The position numbers were made by a program, and so were the translations under genes. Below, one piece after another: positions 34,356 to 43,661 of a stretch of DNA of 64,000 bases (position 1 is the stretch's first letter; each line of letters begins with the position of its first letter). The stretch comes from Bacillota bacterium (GTDB lineage: Bacteria; Bacillota; Clostridia; Lachnospirales; Lachnospiraceae). The DNA is taken from assembly GCA_023392995.1 (NCBI GenBank), contig JAEWMZ010000456.1, forward strand, positions 14,159 through 78,158, written 5' to 3'. Under the pieces are notes generated by a model, which had not been told where the DNA came from, ran no database searches, and worked only from the letters and a program-made list of their open reading frames with translations.

Positions 34356-35909
34356 ATGGAATTTTTAAAGGCAAGAGGAAAGAGTATTTATGCCGGGGAT
34401 AAGCCGGTGCTTTTCAGGGGTTTTGGCCTTGGCGGCTGGTTTTTGCCGGAGGGGTATATGTGGAAGCTGCATAAGGCCTGTGACCGTCCCCGCAGGATAG
34501 AGGCTATGATCGAAGAATTATGCGGCAGCGAATATGCGAAGCAGTTTTGGGAAAGTTATCTGGATCATTATATTACAGAGGAAGATATCAAATGGATTGC
34601 AAGGGAGGGCTTTAACAGTGTGAGGCTGCCGCTGAATGCAAGACATCTGTATAAGAAGGGAAGCGGGGGCTTACGTCTGAAGACGGAGAGCTTTTTGCGG
34701 GTGGACCAGCTAATCGCCTGGTGCAGAGAAAATAATATCTATGTAATTCTGGATATGCATGGTGCGCCGGGCGGTCAGACCGGACAGAATATTGATGACA
34801 GTGAGTCGGATCTTCCCTGCCTGTTCTTAGAGAGCAGTTATGAGGAGGAGCTGTGTTTTCTATGGAGGGAGATAGCTAAGCGGTATCAGGATGAGGCTGC
34901 GGTAGCGGGTTATGATCTGTTAAATGAGCCGCTTCCTGATTTCTTCTGTCAATATAATGACAGGGTATTACCTCTTTATCGCAGATTACATAAGGAAATC
35001 AGAGAGCTAGATAAAGAGCATATGATAATACTGGAAGGAGTTCATTGGGCTTCGGACTTTTCGATTTTTGAAGGGCTGACCAAGGAGGAAGCAGCGGATA
35101 ACCTCCTTTTGCAGTTCCATAAATACTGGAATAATCCGGATGCAGAAAGCCTGGAAGACTTTATCAGGCTATCCGAGGAATTAAATGTTCCACTCTTTAT
35201 GGGAGAGGGAGGGGAAAATAACTGCGACTGGTATACTACCGCATTTCCCTTATATGAACAGCTGAATATCGGCTGGTCCTTCTGGAGCTACAAAAAGATG
35301 GACTGCCTGAATTCCCCCATTACCTTTCCGATTCCGGAAGGATGGCAGGAATTAATGGAGTGGATTGATGGGAAGCAACATGTGGACTCTGAAAGAGCAG
35401 TTCAGATATTGAATAACTTTCTGGAAAGCATCCGGGAAACGCGGATTAATCAACCGGTGATCAAGGCGTTAAAAAGAGAAGCACCGATCAGGATACCCTG
35501 TGAAGCCTTTCAGGACTACCGGATCAAATCTTCTAGGAGGATCGGCGCCGACTTAAGGAGGAAGGAGCCGGTGAGCATTATCTTTGAGAACGGCAGAACC
35601 GGTAAGGTGGATTATCAGCGTATGGGAGGAGAAGAACAACCCCCAGAGGAGAATCTTCTGGTACAGCTTAATCCAGGGGATGGCGTTGGGTACCTGATTC
35701 GTAGTAATAAAAATGAGCTGGAAATAACCTTAAGGGCAGGGGGAGCCGGTGAATTGCTGTTGACCTTTCAGGGCGAAGAAGAGCGTATTTTAATTGATGG
35801 ATTAAGAGACTATCCTGCTAAGTTTAAATACGTCCCTTCCGAGAAGGATTATCTTTGGCTGACGAATATCGTCGGAGATATCCAAGTGGATTATGTTGAC
35901 CTTTACTGA
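34356..35909 (+). CDS. GH5-like glycoside hydrolase, intracellular
   Basis: A 517-residue enzyme with no signal peptide. The TIM barrel begins FRGFGLGGWFLPEGYM and contains FNSVRLPLN, ILDMHGAPGG and YDLLNEPLPDF (acid/base Glu191). FMGEGGENN holds the likely nucleophile Glu284, and SFWSYKKMD follows. About 130 residues after the barrel form a beta-rich C-terminal domain. It is coded next to the importer and probably cleaves the imported beta-linked glycoside or glucan fragment. GH5 is broad (glucanases, mannanases, glucosylceramidases), so the substrate remains open. Ribosome site AGGAGGAG supports the start. Confidence 0.88.
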   Translation: MEFLKARGKSIYAGDKPVLFRGFGLGGWFLPEGYMWKLHKACDRPRRIEAMIEELCGSEYAKQFWESYLDHYITEEDIKWIAREGFNSVRLPLNARHLYKKGSGGLRLKTESFLRVDQLIAWCRENNIYVILDMHGAPGGQTGQNIDDSESDLPCLFLESSYEEELCFLWREIAKRYQDEAAVAGYDLLNEPLPDFFCQYNDRVLPLYRRLHKEIRELDKEHMIILEGVHWASDFSIFEGLTKEEAADNLLLQFHKYWNNPDAESLEDFIRLSEELNVPLFMGEGGENNCDWYTTAFPLYEQLNIGWSFWSYKKMDCLNSPITFPIPEGWQELMEWIDGKQHVDSERAVQILNNFLESIRETRINQPVIKALKREAPIRIPCEAFQDYRIKSSRRIGADLRRKEPVSIIFENGRTGKVDYQRMGGEEQPPEENLLVQLNPGDGVGYLIRSNKNELEITLRAGGAGELLLTFQGEEERILIDGLRDYPAKFKYVPSEKDYLWLTNIVGDIQVDYVDLY

Positions 35910-35975
35910 AAAATCGAATAAAAGCTGCAAGAGCATTCAAGGAATTTATCTTCTGATATTGAGGGACGGGCTCTT

Positions 35976-36023
35976 AAAACACCTAACAGGCTGTAATCAA
36001 GTTGCCCGGAAGGTGTTTTTTTT
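35976..36023 (+). terminator. Terminator after the GH5 gene
   Basis: AAAACACCT (35976-35984) pairs with AGGTGTTTT (36011-36019), and the 3' arm runs on into T residues. It ends the importer-GH5 transcript. Confidence 0.8.
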
Positions 36024-36097
36024 GTTTACAACAAATAGAGGACAAGACAAACCTCAGTGTGGGTAAAAAATAAGTACATCAAATAGAGAAAATCCTA

Positions 36098-36126
36098 TTG
36101 ACACTATTTGCAACAAATGATAATAT
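36098..36126 (+). promoter_or_regulatory. Strong sigma-A promoter for the surface-protein gene
   Basis: TTGACA (36098-36103) and TAATAT (36121-36126) are 17 bp apart. A LacI-type dyad (36130-36143) covers the expected start site and a perfect dyad (36194-36207) lies in the leader. Confidence 0.75.
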
Positions 36127-36129
36127 TAA

Positions 36130-36143
36130 GTTGAACGTAAAAC
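36130..36143. promoter_or_regulatory. LacI-type operator 1 (GTTGAACGTAAAAC)
   Basis: An imperfect dyad directly after the -10 box, matching the perfect site at 36194 at 12 of 14 positions. The likely binder is the LacI protein encoded at 45936-46955, whose own upstream region has a third copy at 47138. Confidence 0.6.
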
Positions 36144-36193
36144 CTATACGAAATGTACAAATGAAATTAGAAAAAGCAAAGTACACATGTAAA

Positions 36194-36207
36194 GTTTAAC
36201 GTTAAAC
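36194..36207. promoter_or_regulatory. LacI-type operator 2 (GTTTAACGTTAAAC)
   Basis: A perfect 14-bp palindrome in the leader of the surface-protein gene, 26 bp before its ATG. The same motif with one change is at 47138-47151. Confidence 0.7.
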
Positions 36208-36232
36208 CAAATAGAAGAGAGGAGGATTTTAT

Positions 36233-36865
36233 ATGAAAAATTCATTTGTGAGAAAAGGCGTTATTACAATAGCGATCTCGTTGGTTTTAACGCTGCTGAT
36301 GACGGCAAATGTATTTGCGGCAACAACCTACCTGATAAAGGATGGAGCATTCCAGAATTCAGGGTTCATCAATGCTGGTGAGGCAAAGGCTGGAACCATC
36401 AAAGGGCCGGGGAACTGGACTCAGTTAAACCTTGCTGACTCCAATGCAGACGCACCTTACCTTCACATCATTGTAAAAGCAGAAGGCGGAGAAACCGCGG
36501 CAGCACAAATTGCAGTTTCGGATACCTATACATTCAATCTTGCGGATCTTGGAGTAACCTTGAATGGAGAATATCAGGATGTAGTACTGCCGGTGGCAGA
36601 TCAGGGTATTACCACCTTAGGTTGGTTAAACTTTATGGGTCTGGATGGCGGTACCGTAACCTACACAATCAAAGATGTATTTTTATCAGACGAGGCAAAG
36701 TCATCCCTTGCAGTGAGCGAGCCGGCAACTGACACAAAGGAAGCGGAAAAGGACGTTCCAAAGACTGGTGAGAATACAACAGTAATAATGGCAGAGGCTC
36801 TTATCCTGCTTGGATTTGCAGCAGGCTTCCTTGCCCTAAGAAAGAAAGCAAGAGCGAATGCATAA
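36233..36865 (+). CDS. Secreted protein with sortase anchor (VPKTG), CBM-like
   Basis: A 210-residue surface protein. The signal peptide (residues 1-29, ending ANVFA) leads to a beta-rich domain (30-155) with regularly placed aromatic and Gly residues, resembling a small carbohydrate-binding module. A charged linker then reaches VPKTG (175-179), a TM helix (184-202) and the basic tail RKKARANA. VPKTG plus helix plus basic tail is a cell-wall sorting signal variant of LPxTG. It heads the region with a strong promoter and two operators. It may hold the glycan substrate near the importer; the binding role is inference. Confidence 0.8.
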   Translation: MKNSFVRKGVITIAISLVLTLLMTANVFAATTYLIKDGAFQNSGFINAGEAKAGTIKGPGNWTQLNLADSNADAPYLHIIVKAEGGETAAAQIAVSDTYTFNLADLGVTLNGEYQDVVLPVADQGITTLGWLNFMGLDGGTVTYTIKDVFLSDEAKSSLAVSEPATDTKEAEKDVPKTGENTTVIMAEALILLGFAAGFLALRKKARANA

Positions 36866-37073
36866 GAAAGAAAACGAGTATTTGGGGTCGCAGCATAGAA
36901 AAAGAGTTTCAATTTTGCTAGAATAAAGTCACCACAACATCTATTTTCACAAAAAGAGAAACCCTTAGGCTATAGTTTAAATGCACTTAAGCAAGAAAGC
37001 AATAGTAGATTTTGAAAGTTACATAGGAAATTCTAAGCTATAAGGATAAGTTTCATAATAATCGATACCAAAT

Positions 37074-37221
37074 AGGTAATTGCGAGACTCATTAACGGAA
37101 GCTATTGTATACACAACAAATACTGTTTCGAAGTAAAAGCTAAGCTAGAAGGAAACGTTCCGAGAAGAAATGGCATTTGTTGTGTATACAATGATAAAAA
37201 CTATATTGTTTCGAAATTGCC
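37074..37221 (+). repeat. Hairpin repeat element, copy 1
   Basis: About 148 bp with imperfect terminal inverted repeats (TAATTGCGAGAC at left, GTTTCGAAATTGC at right) and an inner stem TTGTATACACAACA / TTGTTGTGTATACAA. It is oriented like the downstream binding-protein gene and ends 29 bp before its ATG. The right part contains TTGTGT (37180-37185), N16, TATATT (37202-37207), a possible promoter. Two further full copies lie at 46989 and 55007. Confidence 0.8.
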
Positions 37222-37250
37222 TGGATACTAAATTTGAGAAGGAGAATTGT

Positions 37251-38729
37251 ATGAAAAAATTCAGAAAAATGATTAGCCTTTTATTATGTGCATTGCTCGT
37301 TATGAGTATGCTAATCGCATGCGGGAAAAAGGATGATACAAAAGAGACGGCGCAGGAGTCATCTCAAGAGGATTCAAGCGGCGCTGCTCCTACACAGGAA
37401 ACAGCTGCAACAGAGGCTCCCGCAGAAAAAATACAATTAAAGCTTGGTATTTGGCCGGAAGATACTCTTACAGCAGATATCGAACTTCACGAAGGTTATG
37501 TTAAGACCTTCAATGCATCTCATCCCAATGTAGAAGTTGTTCCAGCTTATTATAAATATGCGACAGACACTTTTGTTCCGCTGGCAGAATCGGGTAACCT
37601 TCCTACCATCTTTGAATCCTGGTTTACAGAACCGCAGAAGCTGATTGCTGGCGGATATGTTGCAGACATTACCGATGAATTAACTGCAAGAGGCTGGCTT
37701 GATAAGATCAACCCTTCCATTAAGGACTTATTATCAAAGGACGGCAGAATCTATGGTATTCCGCGTGATGGATATGCACTTGGATTAATGATTAATGTTG
37801 AATTATTCAAAGAGGCAGGCCTAGTAGATGCAGATGGACGTCCAATCTACCCGAAGACCTGGACAGAGTTAGCAGAATCTGCGAAGAAGATTAAGGATGC
37901 TACCGGTCAGGCAGGCTTTTGCTTATTGGCAAAGGATAATGCAGGCGGCTGGCACTTCAGCAATATCGCCTGGGCATTTGGTGCAACCTTAACCACAGAG
38001 CAGGATGGTAAATTTGTTGCGAATGTAGATAGTCCTGAGGCGATTGCAGCAATGGAATATGTTAAGTCATTGAAATGGGATTATGATGTTCTTACCGCAG
38101 ATCCAACCAATGAAGATTGGGGTTCCGGTTTTGCTGAATTAGGTACCGGTGCTGCAGCTATGTATATTGCGGCCAACGATGCTGTGAATCAGCCAACACA
38201 GGTGAATGGTCTTCCTGTAGATCAGCTGGCAATGTGTGCTTTACCGGCAGGACCCTCCGGTGCTCAGTTCTCCTTATCCGGCGGTACCCCATATATGTTC
38301 TCCAAGGATGCGACTCCGGAGCAGATTAATGCAGCCCTTGATTATCTTGAGATTATGGGTAAAGCTCCTGTTGTTACAGAGGATGCCATTGCGGGTATGA
38401 AAGCAGATGCACAGAATAAAGTAGCAAACGGCGTTCCGGTTATCCCTCGTTTCCCTTGCTGGATTGCTGATGATGTGGTAAAGGCTGAGAATGATATTGT
38501 AACAGAGTTTGGTAACGTGGATACAAAGCTTTTTGATTCTTACTTTACAGCAATTAAGACACAGGGCAATCTTCGTACCGAGGAGCCAGGCTCAGCGCAG
38601 GATTTATATGCAGAGTTAACGAAGGTGTTACAGGCTGTAGTTACAGATAAGAATGCGGATGTAGCAGCACTTATGAAAACTGCAGATGAGAATTATCAGA
38701 AATTACTGGATAACGGTGTAAATAAGTAA
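37251..38729 (+). CDS. Sugar ABC transporter substrate-binding lipoprotein
   Basis: A 492-residue family 1 binding protein. The signal peptide MKKFRKMISLLLCALLVMSM leads to lipobox LIAC, then a Glu/Thr-rich linker. Features include GNLPTIFESWFTEPQKL, GIPRDGYALGLMINVELF and the Trp-rich NAGGWHFSNIAWAFG region. ATG 37251 has AAGGAG upstream; the longer frame from 37170 runs through the hairpin element and is rejected. Context (two GH65 phosphorylases) suggests an alpha-linked glucobiose or related oligosaccharide as ligand. Confidence 0.92.
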   Translation: MKKFRKMISLLLCALLVMSMLIACGKKDDTKETAQESSQEDSSGAAPTQETAATEAPAEKIQLKLGIWPEDTLTADIELHEGYVKTFNASHPNVEVVPAYYKYATDTFVPLAESGNLPTIFESWFTEPQKLIAGGYVADITDELTARGWLDKINPSIKDLLSKDGRIYGIPRDGYALGLMINVELFKEAGLVDADGRPIYPKTWTELAESAKKIKDATGQAGFCLLAKDNAGGWHFSNIAWAFGATLTTEQDGKFVANVDSPEAIAAMEYVKSLKWDYDVLTADPTNEDWGSGFAELGTGAAAMYIAANDAVNQPTQVNGLPVDQLAMCALPAGPSGAQFSLSGGTPYMFSKDATPEQINAALDYLEIMGKAPVVTEDAIAGMKADAQNKVANGVPVIPRFPCWIADDVVKAENDIVTEFGNVDTKLFDSYFTAIKTQGNLRTEEPGSAQDLYAELTKVLQAVVTDKNADVAALMKTADENYQKLLDNGVNK

Positions 38730-38781
38730 AGCGATACAACTCCAAGACCTTGATGATTTCATAAGGAATTTATAAGACTTA

Positions 38782-38813
38782 GAAAGGGGTTTCCCGTTCG
38801 GAAGCCCCCTTTC
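38782..38813 (+). other. Stable hairpin between binding protein and permease genes
   Basis: GAAAGGGGTTTCC pairs with GGAAGCCCCCTTTC around a short loop. There is no T-run, so it is more likely an mRNA stabiliser or processing site than a terminator. Confidence 0.65.
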
Positions 38814-38963
38814 GAGAGAGTGTGTTCAGCAGTTGCAAGTTCAATGAGTGATAAAGAAATACAAAACTCCATTGTTTTGTATACATTTTGATATTGCTTT
38901 AGAGCAAAATTGCTGATTGTCCTTTTGAATACGTAACAGCAAGGAGCCAGCCAAATACACAAT

Positions 38964-39023
38964 AAAAGCAAAAGCAAAAGCAATAGCAAAAGTAATAGCA
39001 ATAGCAAAAGTAATAGCAATAGC
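38964..39023. repeat. Hexanucleotide tandem repeat
   Basis: Ten hexamers of type AAAAGC, AATAGC and AAAAGT; the middle forms an 18-bp higher-order unit (AATAGC-AAAAGT-AATAGC) present twice. It lies in the leader 85 bp before the permease start. The long Leu-rich reading on the minus strand is an artefact of this repeat. Confidence 0.85.
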
Positions 39024-39107
39024 AATGAACAATATAAGTTCTAGGGAAGCCTGTGGAAACGACTTTCCAATACTTTATTATTTGATACGGAAAGAGGAGG
39101 GGAATCG

Positions 39108-39233
39108 TGTGAATTTTAAAAAGAAAAATTCACATACGACATCGAGTGCCTTGCGGCAAATGATCGTTCGTGTGAAAAGAAAGAGCATTTTCACATCCGA
39201 CACCACGCGGTCTGACGGTCAAAGAACCGTCAG
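39108..39233. repeat. Tandem hairpins at the start of the permease gene
   Basis: Hairpin 1 is 39108-39134 (TGTGAATTTT / AAAATTCACA) and hairpin 2 is 39171-39195 (TGTGAAAA / TTTTCACA). Both are framed by CGTGTGAA on the left and TTCACAT-CGACA on the right, so the second looks like a divergent duplicate of the first. Hairpin 3 is CTGACGGT (39212-39219) with ACCGTCAG (39226-39233). Hairpin 1 covers the GTG start. Confidence 0.6.
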
Positions 39234-40131
39234 CATGAGGGAGTCGGTAAGTAGTAAGAAGCCTGGAATAAGTAAAAAGGATATCTCGGGCTGGCTGATT
39301 ATGCTGCCAACGATCCTATTATTTGCTTTTTTTGTTTGGGAACCATTAGGTGAAAGTGTTCGCCTCTCCTTATATACTGCAAAAGGGATACGTTTACAGG
39401 AGTTCGTAGGCTTTCATAATTACGCTCTTGTTTTCAATCATCCTGATTTTTGGGCAGCTTTTAAAAATACCTTTACCTACATACTATGGTCCTTGATCAT
39501 TGGATTTTTCACACCAATTATCATGGCAGTACTAATTACTGAAACGGTTCATCTGAAAAGCCTATTTAAAATAGGTGTATACTTTCCCAATATCATGCCG
39601 GGCATGGCAATGGTAATGATGTGGGGATTTTTCTTCCGACCAGGCAATACCGGTGTCTTAAATATTTTACTGAGCAAGCTTGGAATTGATTCCATGGTGT
39701 GGCTTACCAATCCGAAGCTGACAATACCACTGATTGTAGCCACAATGACCTGGAAAGGTGCAGGTTCCACTGCACTTATCTACATGGCCGGCATTAACGG
39801 CATTAACCCAGAACTTTATGAAGCTGCAACGCTGGACGGAGCTGGCATCCGACAAAGAATCCGGTTTATCACATTGCCTAATATATTTTCTCTGGGAAAA
39901 ACATTACTTATCTTACAGGTTATTACAGTATTCCAAATTTTATACGAGCCGTTAGTCATGACCAACGGCGGACCAAACAACAGGAGTATTTCTATTATGC
40001 AGCTCGTTTTTAATTATGCCTTCCGGGATTATAATTATCCTGCCGCAGCCGCATTATCCGTTATGATTTGTATCGTCCTGGTAATATTAAGTGCTATTTA
40101 CTTTAAGCTGACGAAATCAAAAGAGAATTGA
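39109..40131 (+). CDS. Sugar ABC transporter permease (MalF-like)
   Basis: A permease of 340 residues if started at GTG 39109, which has AGGAGGGG 6-8 nt upstream. A later ATG (39235, MRESVSSKK) lacks a ribosome site but would give the normal N-terminal length. TM1 is WLIMLPTILLFAFFVWEP, the EAA loop is ELYEAATLDGAGIRQRIRFI and VMTNGGPNNRS is typical of MalF types. The extra 40 N-terminal residues are encoded by a chain of hairpins and look unconserved. It pairs with the 40205 permease. No ATPase is encoded nearby. Confidence 0.88.
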   Translation: MNFKKKNSHTTSSALRQMIVRVKRKSIFTSDTTRSDGQRTVSMRESVSSKKPGISKKDISGWLIMLPTILLFAFFVWEPLGESVRLSLYTAKGIRLQEFVGFHNYALVFNHPDFWAAFKNTFTYILWSLIIGFFTPIIMAVLITETVHLKSLFKIGVYFPNIMPGMAMVMMWGFFFRPGNTGVLNILLSKLGIDSMVWLTNPKLTIPLIVATMTWKGAGSTALIYMAGINGINPELYEAATLDGAGIRQRIRFITLPNIFSLGKTLLILQVITVFQILYEPLVMTNGGPNNRSISIMQLVFNYAFRDYNYPAAAALSVMICIVLVILSAIYFKLTKSKEN

Positions 40132-40204
40132 TGCAGGAACGAGACTGACGGTACATTTTGTTCTATTTTAGGTCCCAGGAAACGGGCAGATTTGGAGGAT
40201 GGCA

Positions 40205-41083
40205 ATGTTTTTCGATAAATACAGAAAGAAAGATGAGGGAACGATACGCTATTATGATCTCTATTCCAAAAAGCACAGGGTTTTAGCCGTAAGTATATTT
40301 GCAGTGTGCATTATAATGGTCATAATTGCTCTTTTTCCCGCAGTATGGGTGTTCCTGGCAAGCTTTAAGGAAAATGCTGAATTTCGTAAGGAAGCCACTA
40401 TTTTACCAGCAGCTTTTCATATAGAGAATTATATCAAAACCTGGAATGATCTGAAGTTTTTTAAATACTATGTTAATTCCTTTGCGGTGGTACTCGGGAG
40501 TGTGATCAGCTCTATCATTTTTAACGGGCTTTTGGCCTATGGTCTGGCTATCTTACGCCCAAAGGGCTATAAGGTAGTCTATACCTTAGTTATGTGGGGG
40601 CTGTTAATTCCTGCTACCACCAGTGTCGTAGCACTTTTCGTAAACATTAACCGGATTGGTTTAAATCAATCCTTTCTTCCGCTATGGCTTTCTATGGGAG
40701 CGAATGCCTTCTTTGTCATATTATTTAAACAGTTTTTTGAAGGTCTTCCAAAGGAACTGATTGAAGCGGCAAAACTGGATGGCTGCGGTGTGCTAAGGAC
40801 CTTTATCAGTATCATACTTCCGCTTTCCAAACCCATCGTTATGGTAATTACAATCTTTACAATCAATGCAGCATGGTCAGACTTTTTACTTCCATTTTTA
40901 GTGTTAAACGGTTCCGGCCATGAAACCGTTATGGTTCGTTTATTCATGTTTCGTACCTCAAATGCTACTGATGTTGAAGTGTTAAGAGCAGTGGCATTCT
41001 CAATCATACCTCCGATTATTCTTTTCCTGATCTTTCAAAAACAGATTACAGAGGGAACGACAGCAGGTGCGATCAAAGGATAA
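40205..41083 (+). CDS. Sugar ABC transporter permease (MalG-like)
   Basis: A 292-residue permease. ATG 40205 lies 5-7 nt after GGAGG; ATG 40199 overlaps that site and is less likely. Six TM segments follow, with EAA loop ELIEAAKLDGCGVLRTFISI and C-terminus FQKQITEGTTAGAIKG. It has a longer hydrophilic N-terminus (DKYRKKDEGTIRYYDLYSKK) than the 33358 permease. It completes the channel of the second importer. Confidence 0.92.
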   Translation: MFFDKYRKKDEGTIRYYDLYSKKHRVLAVSIFAVCIIMVIIALFPAVWVFLASFKENAEFRKEATILPAAFHIENYIKTWNDLKFFKYYVNSFAVVLGSVISSIIFNGLLAYGLAILRPKGYKVVYTLVMWGLLIPATTSVVALFVNINRIGLNQSFLPLWLSMGANAFFVILFKQFFEGLPKELIEAAKLDGCGVLRTFISIILPLSKPIVMVITIFTINAAWSDFLLPFLVLNGSGHETVMVRLFMFRTSNATDVEVLRAVAFSIIPPIILFLIFQKQITEGTTAGAIKG

Positions 41084-41146
41084 TGTCTACGGACGATTGC
41101 TTTTTATGAAACACAAAAGCAGTTTTAATAATTTGGAGGAAACTTT

Positions 41147-43453
41147 ATGGCAAAAATTGCAGATAAATATTATAGAACAGATCCCTGGTACATTAAGGAA
41201 GAGGGTTTTGACCCGGCATATTCCCAGGTCTCTGAGTCCGTGTTCAGCTTGAGCAATGAATATATGGGAGTCAGAGGATACTTTGAGGAAGGATATGGGG
41301 GAGAAAGCCTGCTTGGCAGTTATTTTAACGGGATCTATGAGACAGTGAAAACAGAAGGCTCCGCTTATAAAGGAATCATTGACAAAGCAGAATTTATGGT
41401 CAACTCCGTAGATTGGCTGTATCTGCGCATTCGCATCGGTGAGGAAGCGATCAGCGTGGAGCCCTCCAAACTGAAGGAGTTTCATAGAGAGCTTCATTTA
41501 AAGACTGGCGAGCTGAAGCGTTCCTACATCTATGTCCTGACAGATGGACGGGAAATAAAGCTGGAATTTGAGCGATTTCTATCCATGAAGCAGGCTTATC
41601 AGGCAGGGCAGAGAGTGACGTTGACGCCGATTAACTTTTCCGGTGAAGCGGTAATTACAGCAGGGCTTGATTTTACCACAGTTCACAGGATGGTTGGTAA
41701 GAATTTATGGAAGCCCGGAACTGCCTATGCGAAACCCAGACAGTGTGGTATTCAGGCGGATACCTTAACAACCGGTCAGGCAGTTGCTTCTATGTGCCGC
41801 TTTGTAACAGAGGCTGTTTCAGAAACAGATGTGATTGAGGAGAAAAGGGTATTAAAGGAGTTCACCCTAGAGCTAAAGCAGGGAGAGGCTTCGGTATTTA
41901 CGAAATTAGTCATAAACCTGGTACGCAAAGAGGATATGACAGAGGCTGGGGACGAATTTCAGGATAAGGTTAAGGAAGCCCAGGAGCAGTTGGCAGACCT
42001 GGATTACGACCGGATGAAATGCGAGAATTCCCTGTGGTGGGAGCAGACCTGGAAGGATTCTGATATTGTGATAGAGGGAGATGAGCTGAATCAGCAGGGC
42101 ATCCGCTATTGTATCTTCCAGATGCATCAGACCTATCACGGAGCTGATAAAAAAGCAAATATCGGAGCCAAGGGATTAACAGGGGAAGCCTACAACGGCA
42201 ATACCTTTTGGGATACAGAAACCTATTGCCTGCCATTTTATATCTTTAATAATCTGCAAGCGGCTAAGCAGCTTTTGGAATTTCGTTATCTGACGTTACC
42301 CGAGGCAAAGGAGCGGGCTGCAGCCCTGGATTGTAAAGGAGCCTTCTATCCCATTGCAACCATTAGCGGCAGAGAGTGCTGCAGTCTGTGGCAGCATGCC
42401 AGCATACAGTTACAAGCCTCGACGGCGGTAGCATACGGCTTATGGCATTATGAGCAGGTCACAAAGGATGAAGCCTTTGTATTCCAAAAGGGCTTGCCGA
42501 TGCTGATCGAGATAAGCAGAATGCTGGCTTCCAGAGGAGCCTGGAACTCTGAACATACCTATTTTGGATATTACGGGGTTATGGGACCGGATGAGTTCCA
42601 GATGATGGTGAATAATAATTGCTACACGAATTATATGGGGAAGGCTACTTTTGAGTATACCTATGACGTAATGGAACGGTTTAAAAGGGTCAATCCTGGA
42701 GCCTATGAGGATTTAGTGAAGGAATACAAGCTCAGCACCAACGAGTGTGTCGAATGGATGACTTTGGCGAATCACATGTTTATTCCCTATAATGAAGCTA
42801 CAAAGCTATTTGAGCAGCATGAGGGATATTTTAATCTACCCCATGTGGATGTGGATTTAATTCCTGTTGAGGATTTTCCGCTTTATCATCATTGGAGCTA
42901 TGACCGTATCTATCGTAATGACATGATTAAGCAGCCGGATGTATTAATGATGATGCTGCTTTATAACGGACGATTTACCCTGGAGCAGTTAAAGGAGAAT
43001 TACGAGTTCTACGAACCCAGATGCATTCACGAAAGCTCCTTATCACCCTCGGTACATTCAATTTTGGCACTTCAATTGCAAAAGCAGGAGGAGGCCTACA
43101 AATTCTTTGGCTTTGCGACGAGAATGGATCTTGATAATTACAATAGGAATACGGCGGAGGGCTTACATACCACCTCCATTGCTGCGGCTTGGATGAATAT
43201 AGTATATGGCTTTGGCGGAATGAGATCGGATCAGGAACGGCTGAAATTCTCACCCTCAATACCAAGAGCCTGGGAGGGATACTCTTTTTGCATTCACTAC
43301 CAGGAAGATGTTATTCAGGTAAAGATTGATAAGAAGAATGCCGTCTTTTGCACCAGGAAGGGAACGGAGCTTGAGGTTGAGATCTATGGAGAGAGTTACA
43401 TACTTGGTGAATCTGTTACAACCGTAGAAATACCGGCTGAGTGGAAGGGCTAG
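41147..43453 (+). CDS. GH65 family glycoside phosphorylase
   Basis: A 768-residue GH65 enzyme with N-terminal beta-sandwich, (alpha/alpha)6 barrel and short C-terminal beta-domain. The catalytic acid is Glu483 in GVMGPDEFQMMVNNN. No signal peptide is present. GH65 enzymes phosphorolyse alpha-linked disaccharides (maltose, trehalose, kojibiose, nigerose, glucosyl-rhamnose) to beta-glucose 1-phosphate, saving ATP. The wording GPDEFQMMVNNNCYTNYM differs from the GPDEYHERVNNNAYTN of the downstream paralogue, so the two probably differ in linkage. No beta-phosphoglucomutase gene, the common partner, is in the window. Ribosome site GGAGG precedes the ATG. Confidence 0.9.
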   Translation: MAKIADKYYRTDPWYIKEEGFDPAYSQVSESVFSLSNEYMGVRGYFEEGYGGESLLGSYFNGIYETVKTEGSAYKGIIDKAEFMVNSVDWLYLRIRIGEEAISVEPSKLKEFHRELHLKTGELKRSYIYVLTDGREIKLEFERFLSMKQAYQAGQRVTLTPINFSGEAVITAGLDFTTVHRMVGKNLWKPGTAYAKPRQCGIQADTLTTGQAVASMCRFVTEAVSETDVIEEKRVLKEFTLELKQGEASVFTKLVINLVRKEDMTEAGDEFQDKVKEAQEQLADLDYDRMKCENSLWWEQTWKDSDIVIEGDELNQQGIRYCIFQMHQTYHGADKKANIGAKGLTGEAYNGNTFWDTETYCLPFYIFNNLQAAKQLLEFRYLTLPEAKERAAALDCKGAFYPIATISGRECCSLWQHASIQLQASTAVAYGLWHYEQVTKDEAFVFQKGLPMLIEISRMLASRGAWNSEHTYFGYYGVMGPDEFQMMVNNNCYTNYMGKATFEYTYDVMERFKRVNPGAYEDLVKEYKLSTNECVEWMTLANHMFIPYNEATKLFEQHEGYFNLPHVDVDLIPVEDFPLYHHWSYDRIYRNDMIKQPDVLMMMLLYNGRFTLEQLKENYEFYEPRCIHESSLSPSVHSILALQLQKQEEAYKFFGFATRMDLDNYNRNTAEGLHTTSIAAAWMNIVYGFGGMRSDQERLKFSPSIPRAWEGYSFCIHYQEDVIQVKIDKKNAVFCTRKGTELEVEIYGESYILGESVTTVEIPAEWKG

Positions 43454-43661
43454 AAGAATAGCCGAAGGGAAGGCAGATTAGTCAAAGGGTAGGCTTATTA
43501 GACAAAAGAACTGAAAAGCTGGAAGGATTAGATCTAAGGATATTCAGAAAATTTGATGACCTGGAAAGCTTGGTAAGGTTGAAGAATTTTATTTGATGAT
43601 TGAAAAGGTAAAAAGCTTAAGAAAAATAAATGGAGAAAAAAGGGAGGGAGAAAGGGCTGTT

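Noticed and set aside
37074..37221. Insertion sequence
   Set aside because: The element is only about 148 bp and encodes no transposase; at most it is a non-autonomous repeat.
38759..39025. Minus-strand ORF beginning with a long Leu run
   Set aside because: It is the reverse reading of the hexanucleotide tract; there is no ribosome site and the rest shows no protein-like pattern.
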